Shown here: positions 1-4,897 of the stretch, in pieces
How the letters are laid out: each line of letters starts with the position of its first letter
Position numbering within the stretch: the first letter of the stretch is position 1
Assembly (NCBI GenBank): GCA_016764835.1
Contig: JAESRD010000220.1
Coordinates: 1-6,622 of the forward strand
DNA length: 6,622 nt
Reading direction: 5' to 3'
DNA from: Paracoccaceae bacterium
Lineage (GTDB): Bacteria > Pseudomonadota > Alphaproteobacteria > Rhodobacterales > Rhodobacteraceae
The notes under the pieces: generated by a model
Databases searched by the model: none
What the model was told of the DNA's origin: nothing
Seen by the model: the letters and a program-made list of their open reading frames with translations, nothing else
Program-made: the position numbers and the translations under genes

Positions 1-46
1 CGCGCGGCGAGCGCGCAGACCGATCAAAACCGCGCGGCGAGCGCGC
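1..46. repeat. 16-bp GC-rich direct repeat, two copies
   Basis: CGCGCGGCGAGCGCGC occurs at 1-16 and again, identically, at 31-46. The 30-bp period is ten codons, so both copies read in frame as Arg-Ala-Ala-Ser-Ala inside the amidase. An 8-bp partial copy (CGCGCGGC) follows at 53-60. Each unit is itself partly self-complementary. It may be a small in-frame duplication in the variable N-terminal helix region, or an artefact at a contig end. Confidence 0.6.
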
Positions 47-1248
47 GAGACACGCGCGGCCCGCTGCACGGGTTGCCGCTGGTGGTCAAAGACCTCGCCA
101 ATGCCGCTGGCCTGCCAACTTCACGCGGCTCTCCGCTATTTGCGGACCAAATTGCCGCCAAGGATGACATCCATATTGCCCGGCTGCGGGCCGCTGGCGC
201 GATTGTTATTGGCAAAAGCAATGTCCCCGAATTTGGCCTCGGTTCACATAGTGTGAACCCGGTTTTTGGCGTGACCCGCAACCCCTATGATCCAAACGTC
301 ACTGCCGGTGGCTCGTCTGGCGGCGCGGCTGTAGCACTGGCCACCGGCATGGCCGCCCTTGCCGACGGTTCTGACATGATGGGCAGCCTGCGCAACCCGG
401 CGGGCTGGTGTGGTATTTACAGTTTGCGGCCGTCTTACGGGCTGGTGCCGGATGAGCCGCTGGGCGACACATTTCTGCATCAACTGGCCACCAATGGGCC
501 AATGGGGCGCAGCCCGGCTGATGTGGCGCTCATGCTCAGCGTCATGGCCGGACCTGATCCGCGCCAGCCAAATGATGCTGGTTCATTTACCACCGAGCCG
601 CTGCGCCCGGCGCAGATCAGCGGTATGCGCATTGGCTGGCTGGCTGATTGGGGCGGGGCGTACCCGATGGAAGACGGGGTTTTGGCGCAGTGTCGCATTG
701 GGCTTGAGCGGTTTGAACAAATGGGGGCGATTGTCGAACCCGTCGAACCGCCATTCAGCGCCAAACGGCTGTGGGATGCGTGGAATGTCTTGCGGTCTTG
801 GGCCGTGGCGGCGGGCTACGGTCCGCTGCTGGCCATGCCTGAAAGCCGCAAGTTCATCAAAGAAGAGGCGATATGGGAGGCCGAGAAAGGTGCAGCACTC
901 AGTGCACTTGATGTTCATGCCGCCTCGACCATCCGCTCTGACTGGTTCGCCAAGGCCACCGTGCTGCTGCAAGATTATGACGCGCTGGTGCTGCCGACGG
1001 CCCAATGCTGGCCTTTTCCGGTCGAATGGAGCTGGCCGCGAGAGATTGCCGGCATCAAAATGGACAGCTACCACCGGTGGATGGAGGCGATGATCCCGGT
1101 CAGTCTGATCGGGCTACCGGCAGTGACTTTACCTGCGGGGCTTGGCGCGGCGGGGCTGCCAATGGGGCTGCAAATGTTTGGTCCGCGCGGCGCAGATAAG
1201 CGACTTTTGCAAATGGCGCAGAGTTACCACGGCCTGATGCCCGTCTGA
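1..1248 (+). CDS. Amidase-signature family hydrolase, 5' end cut by window
   Basis: An amidase-signature (AS) enzyme, a family that hydrolyses amide bonds in small amides, aryl amides or acyl-tRNA intermediates; the substrate cannot be read from sequence. The frame is open from base 1. The conserved GPLHGLP motif lies at 61-81, upstream of or across the TTG at 73, so that TTG is not the true start; roughly 40-60 N-terminal residues are probably missing. Counting that TTG codon as residue 1, the catalytic Lys is K6 in VVKD, the cis-Ser is S81 in GGSSGG, and the nucleophile is S105 in DMMGSLRNP. The Lys-to-Ser (75) and Ser-to-Ser (24) spacings equal those of the fatty acid amide hydrolase triad as I remember it (K142, S217, S241). 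The C-terminal GLPAVTLPAG and GLPMGLQ stretches are also typical. The stop is TGA at 1246-1248. The triad is complete, so it should be active. It is not assigned to GatA, because no gatB or gatC is visible and the signature is the DMMGS variant. Confidence 0.94.
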   Translation, partial: RAASAQTDQNRAASARDTRGPLHGLPLVVKDLANAAGLPTSRGSPLFADQIAAKDDIHIARLRAAGAIVIGKSNVPEFGLGSHSVNPVFGVTRNPYDPNVTAGGSSGGAAVALATGMAALADGSDMMGSLRNPAGWCGIYSLRPSYGLVPDEPLGDTFLHQLATNGPMGRSPADVALMLSVMAGPDPRQPNDAGSFTTEPLRPAQISGMRIGWLADWGGAYPMEDGVLAQCRIGLERFEQMGAIVEPVEPPFSAKRLWDAWNVLRSWAVAAGYGPLLAMPESRKFIKEEAIWEAEKGAALSALDVHAASTIRSDWFAKATVLLQDYDALVLPTAQCWPFPVEWSWPREIAGIKMDSYHRWMEAMIPVSLIGLPAVTLPAGLGAAGLPMGLQMFGPRGADKRLLQMAQSYHGLMPV

Positions 1249-1276
1249 CCAGCGCCGCGCCCCTGCGGTAATTTAG

Positions 1277-1316
1277 CCTTTGGCATTCACTTCAGAATAT
1301 TTATAGTCGCCAAAGG
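1277..1316. repeat. Inverted repeat enclosing the promoter
   Basis: The arms CCTTTGGC (1277-1284) and GCCAAAGG (1309-1316) are perfectly complementary over 8 bp with a 24-nt spacer. The left arm overlaps the predicted -35 and the right arm lies at the predicted transcription start. The arm centres are 32 bp apart, about three helical turns, which would suit a dimeric regulator. With a long loop and no T-run it is a poor terminator for the amidase, though that cannot be excluded. Confidence 0.45.
1280..1307 (+). promoter_or_regulatory. Predicted sigma70-type promoter for the DUF2189 gene
   Basis: The -35 TTGGCA (1280-1285) and the -10 TATAGT (1302-1307) each match 5 of 6 consensus bases, with a 16-bp spacer. 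The element sits in a distinctly AT-rich patch within GC-rich surroundings. Transcription would begin around 1313-1315, giving a leader of about 83 nt that carries the small hairpin at 1326-1341. Confidence 0.55.
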
Positions 1317-1325
1317 GCAGTAAGC

Positions 1326-1341
1326 CGCAGGTTTGCCTGCG
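1326..1341 (+). other. Small hairpin in the DUF2189 gene leader
   Basis: CGCAGG (1326-1331) and CCTGCG (1336-1341) form a 6-bp GC-rich stem around the loop TTTG. No T-run follows, so it is unlikely to be an intrinsic terminator. It may stabilise the leader, or it may be incidental in GC-rich sequence. Confidence 0.35.
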
Positions 1342-1396
1342 CGCTATTGCTGGCCGAACGCGCGAAATTCGCCGATTGTACCGGGGGGAACAAGCC

Positions 1397-2203
1397 ATGG
1401 AAGACGAGACACAAATCCGCGACGCGGACGGGCATTTGCCAGCGTCACCATTGCCAGAGATTGGCATTCTGACATTTGGCGAAATTCGCGAGTCGCTCAA
1501 ATGCGGTTTTCGCGATTTCATGCGCGCGCCGGCTTATGGGCTGTTCTTTAGCGGGGCTTACGTTCTGGGCGGGCTGCTGTTGGTCTGGCTCGGCGCCGGG
1601 CATATTACTTGGATATTGGCGGTGACGCTCGGCTTTCCGCTGGCCGCACCCTTTGCGGCGGTCGGGCTTTATGAAGTGAGCCGACGGCTTGAGGCTGGCA
1701 CAGAGCTGAACTGGAAAGAGATATTGGGGGTGTTGTGGTTAGAGCGCACCCGTCAGATCCCGTGGATTGGCGCCATCATTGTCCTTTATTTCCTGTTTTG
1801 GACTTTCCTTGCCCATATGATTTTTGCGCTGTTCATGGGGCTGACGGCGATCACCAATATATCGCAAAGTTGGGCCATATTCTTTGAGCCTGAAGGCCTT
1901 AAAATGATCGCAGTTGGCTCGGTCGTCGGCGGGGTTTTGGCGTTCTTCTTGTTCTCACTGACTGTGGTTAGCCTGCCGCTTTTGTTGGAAAAAGAGATCG
2001 ATTTTATCAGCGCAATGATTCTGTCTGTGCGCACGGTGGCGCTCAACGGGTTGCCAATGCTGGCTTGGGCGGCGTTCATTGCCGTGACCACGCTGCTGGC
2101 TATGTTGCCACTGTTTCTTGGGCCGTTGGTGGTGATGCCGATTTTGGGCCATACGACATGGCATCTTTACCGCCGGGTGCTTTACGACCCGGTACAATCA
2201 TAA
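1397..2203 (+). CDS. DUF2189 multi-pass inner-membrane protein
   Basis: A 268-residue integral membrane protein of the DUF2189 family, which is widespread in Rhodobacterales and has no established function. The first 40 or so residues are polar and probably cytoplasmic. Hydrophobic segments follow at about 46-66, 71-91, 121-148, 169-195 and 217-251, suggesting five or six membrane passes. The C-terminal GHTTWHLYRR motif is the family's usual ending. The start is ATG 1397 because a strong ribosome-binding site (GGGGGGAA, 1383-1390) sits 6 nt upstream; an in-frame TTG at 1376 would add seven residues but places that site inside the gene. It appears to be a single-gene unit with its own promoter (1280-1307) and a hairpin terminator just after the TAA. 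No catalytic motif is visible. A role as transporter, assembly factor or stress protein would be guesswork. Confidence 0.9.
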   Translation: MEDETQIRDADGHLPASPLPEIGILTFGEIRESLKCGFRDFMRAPAYGLFFSGAYVLGGLLLVWLGAGHITWILAVTLGFPLAAPFAAVGLYEVSRRLEAGTELNWKEILGVLWLERTRQIPWIGAIIVLYFLFWTFLAHMIFALFMGLTAITNISQSWAIFFEPEGLKMIAVGSVVGGVLAFFLFSLTVVSLPLLLEKEIDFISAMILSVRTVALNGLPMLAWAAFIAVTTLLAMLPLFLGPLVVMPILGHTTWHLYRRVLYDPVQS

Positions 2204-2219
2204 TGGCCCATGCAAAATG

Positions 2220-2251
2220 AAAAGGCGCGACAGTTTCCTGCCGCGCCTTTT
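2220..2251. terminator. Bidirectional intrinsic terminator between convergent genes
   Basis: AAAAGGCGCG (2220-2229) and CGCGCCTTTT (2242-2251) form a perfect 10-bp stem with a 12-nt loop. The T-run on one side and the A-run on the other let it work in both directions. It lies 16 bp after the DUF2189 stop and 22 bp after the minus-strand bactofilin stop, so it should end both convergent transcripts. Confidence 0.85.
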
Positions 2252-2273
2252 ATCGTTTAGGCTGATAAGGCGT

Positions 2274-2813
2274 TTAGGTGCTTTTCTTGGCTTTTCCAGC
2301 GGCTGCTGCAACAGCCTTTGACGCGGCGGCTGGCAGCGGTGGCCGCCCAGCTGAACCAGAGTTTAGCGGGTCTTCTTGCCGCTGAACCGAGCCCTCAAAG
2401 TGAGCGCCGCTCTCAATAGCTATGGTCTTGTGGATGATATCACCCTCAACACGGGCCGACGATGTCAGCCTCACTTTAAGCCCGCGCACCCGACCGACGA
2501 TACGGCCATGGATGACAACGTCATCGGCGCTCAGTTCACCCATGACCGTGGCACCTTCGCCAACAGTCAGTAGATGCGCGCGAATATCGCCCTCGATCCG
2601 GCCTTCAATTTGAATGTCGCCAGTGGTTTTAACATTGCCCTGAATATGCAGATCAGCCGACAGAACCGAAGCCGGTGGCTTTGGCTTTGACGATGCCGTG
2701 CGATAATCTTGTGCTGGCGGCGGGGTCTGGCCGCCAGCCGCTGGGGCAGTTGGCGCAGCTTTTGTGTCAGCAGTCTTGGGGCTTGTCTCGTTGATTTTGC
2801 TCTTAGAAAACAT
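2274..2813 (-). CDS. Bactofilin (polymer-forming cytoskeletal protein)
   Basis: A 179-residue bactofilin, a protein that polymerises without nucleotide into filaments at the inner face of the membrane and recruits cell-wall enzymes. The rigid right-handed beta-helix domain spans about residues 50-145, visible as regularly spaced Gly and hydrophobic positions (HIQGNV, IQIEGRIEGDI, VVIHGRIVGRV, RVEGDIIHK, HFEGSV). It is flanked by a disordered Pro/Ala-rich N-terminal tail (about 10-48) and an Ala/Lys-rich C-terminal tail (about 147-179). The N-terminus, MFSKSK, resembles the short membrane-targeting peptide reported for Caulobacter BacA. The ATG at 2813-2811 lies inside the 3' end of the M23 gene, an 11-bp overlap that suggests coupled translation; only a weak GGA site precedes it. 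The stop is TAA. Adjacency to an M23 peptidase is the standard bactofilin context and supports a role in localising wall hydrolysis. The family call is firm; which cell structure it shapes is unknown. Confidence 0.94.
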   Translation of the reverse strand: MFSKSKINETSPKTADTKAAPTAPAAGGQTPPPAQDYRTASSKPKPPASVLSADLHIQGNVKTTGDIQIEGRIEGDIRAHLLTVGEGATVMGELSADDVVIHGRIVGRVRGLKVRLTSSARVEGDIIHKTIAIESGAHFEGSVQRQEDPLNSGSAGRPPLPAAASKAVAAAAGKAKKST

Positions 2814-4116
2814 CTCGTCCAGCTCTTATATAGGTCATGGGGTTAACGGGTGTTCCGCCGACACGAACCTCGTAGTGTAAATGGGGTCCGGTTGAGCGGC
2901 CTGAATTACCCATATCACCAATCCGGTCTCCACGCGAGACCCTTTGGCCGACATTAACCCTTATCTGGTTCAAATGGGCGTATCTGGTTTCAATCCCGAA
3001 TTCATGCTGAATTTTGATTAACCTGCCATATCCCGTAGACCAGCCAGCGTGAACGACCACGCCATCTGCGGTGGCATAAATTGGTGTGCCGATAGGGGCG
3101 GCAAAGTCTGTGCCGGCATGAAGCCTGCCCCAGCGCATGCCAAACCCGGAGGTGAAGCGAAAACTTGCTTTGACCGGCGTGGCAAATGGCGCGCGGTCTG
3201 CGGCGATCCGGTAGAGGTTTATCCGGTCCATTGCCGACAAAATGGCGTTGGCGCGCAGCCCGTCAGGGTCTGGCCCGCCACCCATGGTTGACAGTTGCAG
3301 CGGGGTGAGCGGCCCGCCTGTGCCCGAATAGCCGCGCCGCACTTGGGCCAGCAGCGTGTCGGTGTTGAGCCCGGCGGCGCGGAACATGTTTTCTAACGGC
3401 TCGACAGAGACCAACATGGCCTCTTCGAGCTGGCGGAAGATTGCATCATTGCGGTCGGCGATCAGGCGCAGCTCAAGCTCAAGCTCTTGGGCACGATCAA
3501 TGGCAAAGGCGGCATCTTCGGCAATAAGATCGCGCTCTGCGGCGGTTTGAGCCAAGGCGCTGGCGAGGATATCGACCGTACCGGACATCTCATTATTGAG
3601 GGTCAGTCCAGTGCCGCCCTCGCCAGCGGCTGCGGCCTGAAGAGCTGCCAATTGGTCACGGGCGGCTTCGCGTTCGTGCATTGTATCAAGCAAAGTGGCG
3701 TGGACCACATCGAGGCCGTTTTCCAGCTCATGCCTGTCATCTTCGGAGGCCAGCAGCTCGCTTTGCATAATAGATATTTGCGCCAGCGCTGATGAGAAAC
3801 GTTGTTGGGCGGCGGCGGCTTCATCGGCCCGCATATCGCGCTCGGCCGACATTGAATTCAGATGTTCTTCATACATCTGCTTGTCGCGCTCGGCTTGGGC
3901 TCTAAAATTACCAGAGCCGATCGAGTCCATCAGCACGATCGCCGTGGCGACAATGGCCCAGGCGATAAGCATGGTTGAACCGACCCAAGCGATCAATTGT
4001 GTTGAAGGCCGCAGCCGGACAAAACGGGTTTCAGTCTCTGAGCGCAGAAACAGCCGTCTTTCGGGAAAGCGGCGCTCCAGCATTGCATGCCAAGCCTGAG
4101 CCATCCGTGATCTCAC
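2803..4116 (-). CDS. Membrane-anchored M23 (LytM-type) peptidoglycan endopeptidase
   Basis: A 437-residue zinc metallopeptidase predicted to cut peptide cross-links of peptidoglycan in the periplasm. Numbering from the GTG start: a basic cytoplasmic N-terminus (1-38), one transmembrane helix (about 40-64), a long Glu/Arg/Ala-rich coiled-coil region (about 72-236), a linker, and the C-terminal Peptidase_M23 domain (about 320-430). All key residues are present: zinc ligands H333 and D337 in HAGTD and H414 in HLH, and catalytic H381 (YAHL) and H412, so it should be active. The N-terminal part resembles what is called DUF5930 in Rhodobacterales homologues. GTG 4116 is chosen because GGGAG (4126-4130) lies 9 nt upstream; ATG 4104 is the alternative (433 aa). 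The frame stays open back to a TTG at 4263, but that lies in the T-run of the preceding terminator. The bactofilin gene overlaps its 3' end, matching the LmdC-BacA arrangement, in which the cytoplasmic tail contacts the bactofilin. Confidence 0.94.
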   Translation of the reverse strand: MRSRMAQAWHAMLERRFPERRLFLRSETETRFVRLRPSTQLIAWVGSTMLIAWAIVATAIVLMDSIGSGNFRAQAERDKQMYEEHLNSMSAERDMRADEAAAAQQRFSSALAQISIMQSELLASEDDRHELENGLDVVHATLLDTMHEREAARDQLAALQAAAAGEGGTGLTLNNEMSGTVDILASALAQTAAERDLIAEDAAFAIDRAQELELELRLIADRNDAIFRQLEEAMLVSVEPLENMFRAAGLNTDTLLAQVRRGYSGTGGPLTPLQLSTMGGGPDPDGLRANAILSAMDRINLYRIAADRAPFATPVKASFRFTSGFGMRWGRLHAGTDFAAPIGTPIYATADGVVVHAGWSTGYGRLIKIQHEFGIETRYAHLNQIRVNVGQRVSRGDRIGDMGNSGRSTGPHLHYEVRVGGTPVNPMTYIRAGRDVF

Positions 4117-4140
4117 GTTAGAGTTCTCCCGACCCGCGCA

Positions 4141-4160
4141 TTGGAGCGCATTTGCTCCAA
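4141..4160. repeat. Perfect 7-bp inverted repeat upstream of the M23 gene
   Basis: TTGGAGC (4141-4147) and GCTCCAA (4154-4160) are perfectly complementary with a 6-nt spacer. The element lies 24 bp upstream of the GTG start and about 10 bp upstream of its ribosome-binding site. It could be an operator half-site pair, or an mRNA hairpin affecting ribosome access. No T-run follows. Confidence 0.4.
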
Positions 4161-4203
4161 CAGTCCCTAATCCAAGTACCGTGATACAAAAGCCCGCAAT
4201 ATG

Positions 4204-4220
4204 GTGCAAGGATTTTGCAC
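4204..4220. promoter_or_regulatory. GTGCAA-N5-TTGCAC dyad, possible operator
   Basis: A perfect 6-bp dyad with a 5-bp spacer in the bcp-M23 gap, about 90 bp upstream of the M23 start. Read on the minus strand, its distal TTGCAC is followed after 17 bp by TATCAC, a weak promoter-like pair matching 3 of 6 and 4 of 6 consensus bases. A regulator site over a weak promoter is possible; no known regulator is recognised. Confidence 0.3.
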
Positions 4221-4261
4221 AAAAGCTGCACAGAACCAGCGGTTTGGCCGGTTTTATGCGC

Positions 4262-4293
4262 AAAAAACCGCCGATAATTTGGGCGTTTGGCGG
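4262..4293 (-). terminator. Probable intrinsic terminator after bcp
   Basis: On the minus strand CCGCC (4293-4289) pairs with GGCGG (4272-4268), followed directly by six T residues (4267-4262). The stem is short with a 16-nt loop, so strength is modest. A longer alternative uses AAAAACCGCC (4319-4310) against GGCGGTTTTT (4272-4263), a perfect 10-bp stem with a 37-nt loop. Either would separate bcp transcription, at least partly, from the M23-bactofilin pair. Confidence 0.5.
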
Positions 4294-4326
4294 CTGTACT
4301 CTAGTGCCGGGCGGTTTTTGTGGCGG

Positions 4327-4806
4327 TTATTGTTGCGGGTTTTGCACTTGGGCCAGCACCTGTGCGGCGTGGCCGGGCACTTTTACTTTTGGCCAAATGC
4401 GCAAAAACCGGCCGTTGGCGCCAATCAGAAATGTCGTGCGGATAATGCCCCAAAAGCTTTTGCCATACATTTTCTTCTCGGCCCAAACACCATATGCTTT
4501 GCAGGCCAGCATTTCGGGATCTGAGATCAGCCGTAGGCCAAGTTCGGCTTTGGCAATGAAGTTTTCATGTTTGCGCAGGCTATCGGCGGAAATGCCAAAG
4601 ACGCTGGTATTGGCGCGCTCAAAATCGCCCAGCAGAGCGGTAAAGTCGCGGGCCTCATTGGTGCAGCCGGGGGTGTTGTCACGCGGGTAAAAGAACAAAA
4701 CGGTTTGTTTGCCAGCCGGGTCTGGCAGGGCAATATCGGCCCCCCCTGTTGCCGTGAGGCAAAACTGCGGGGCAAAATCGCCTGAATTCAGCGTTGTGGT
4801 TTCCAT
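4327..4806 (-). CDS. bcp: Thioredoxin-dependent thiol peroxidase (peroxiredoxin Q/Bcp)
   Basis: A 159-residue PrxQ/Bcp peroxiredoxin, a cytoplasmic enzyme that reduces hydrogen peroxide and organic hydroperoxides with electrons from thioredoxin or a similar thiol. The active-site segment FFYPRDNTPGCT carries the conserved Pro, T45 and peroxidatic C48; the catalytic Arg is R123 in the IIRTTFLI strand. YGVW and the GxNGRFLRIW region are also typical, and the length is normal. In E. coli Bcp the resolving Cys sits five residues after the peroxidatic one; here that position is Arg (PGCTNEARDF). The other Cys residues are C16 and C102 (LACKAYGVW), so the enzyme may be of 1-Cys type or use another partner. 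The start chosen is ATG 4806, with GAGAG (4816-4812) 5 nt upstream; ATG 4818 would add four residues but lacks a clear ribosome site. The stop is TAA. It is divergent from the AsmA-like gene. Confidence 0.93.
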   Translation of the reverse strand: METTTLNSGDFAPQFCLTATGGADIALPDPAGKQTVLFFYPRDNTPGCTNEARDFTALLGDFERANTSVFGISADSLRKHENFIAKAELGLRLISDPEMLACKAYGVWAEKKMYGKSFWGIIRTTFLIGANGRFLRIWPKVKVPGHAAQVLAQVQNPQQ

Positions 4807-4846
4807 TTTGTCTCTCATGCGGTTTCGTGTTTATGTGGGGTTCGTT

Positions 4847-4861
4847 CTACGTTTCACGTAG
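4847..4861. promoter_or_regulatory. Dyad CTACGT-TTC-ACGTAG in the divergent control region
   Basis: A perfect 6-bp inverted repeat with a 3-bp spacer, placed between the divergent bcp and AsmA-like genes. On the minus strand a TTTACA (-35-like, 5 of 6) at 4870-4865 and a TAGAAC (-10-like, 4 of 6) after a 15-bp spacer bracket the dyad, so a bound protein could block bcp transcription. The spacing is shorter than ideal, so the promoter assignment is weak, while the symmetry itself is clear. Confidence 0.45.
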
Positions 4862-4897
4862 GAATGTAAAGCGGTGCGAGTAAACAGAGCGGCATGA

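Noticed and set aside
73..75. TTG as the start of the amidase
   Set aside because: The frame is open to base 1, and the conserved GPLHGLP motif begins before this codon. The gene continues upstream of the window.
583..1074. Minus-strand 163-residue frame within the amidase
   Set aside because: It is a shadow of a well-conserved amidase coding region, with no family resemblance and no ribosome site.
1376..1396. TTG 1376 as an extended start for the DUF2189 gene
   Set aside because: It would put the strong GGGGGGAA ribosome site inside the gene, whereas ATG 1397 is ideally spaced from that site.
1273..1521. Minus-strand 82-residue frame ending in YKYSEVNAKG, which resembles a natural C-terminus
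   Set aside because: Most of it runs antisense to the start of the DUF2189 gene, the rest covers that gene's promoter, the composition is Arg/Ser-rich and no ribosome site was found. A decayed gene end in the gap cannot be wholly excluded but is unsupported.
2254..2278. Direct repeat CGTTTAGG at 2254-2261 and 2271-2278
   Set aside because: It is only 8 bp, next to the terminator and overlapping the bactofilin stop. It is compatible with chance and does not resemble an attachment site.
4117..4263. N-terminal extension of the M23 protein with a signal-peptide-like hydrophobic stretch
   Set aside because: Its only start is a TTG inside the T-run of the bcp terminator, without a ribosome site. 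The protein already has a transmembrane anchor, and GTG 4116 has a good site.
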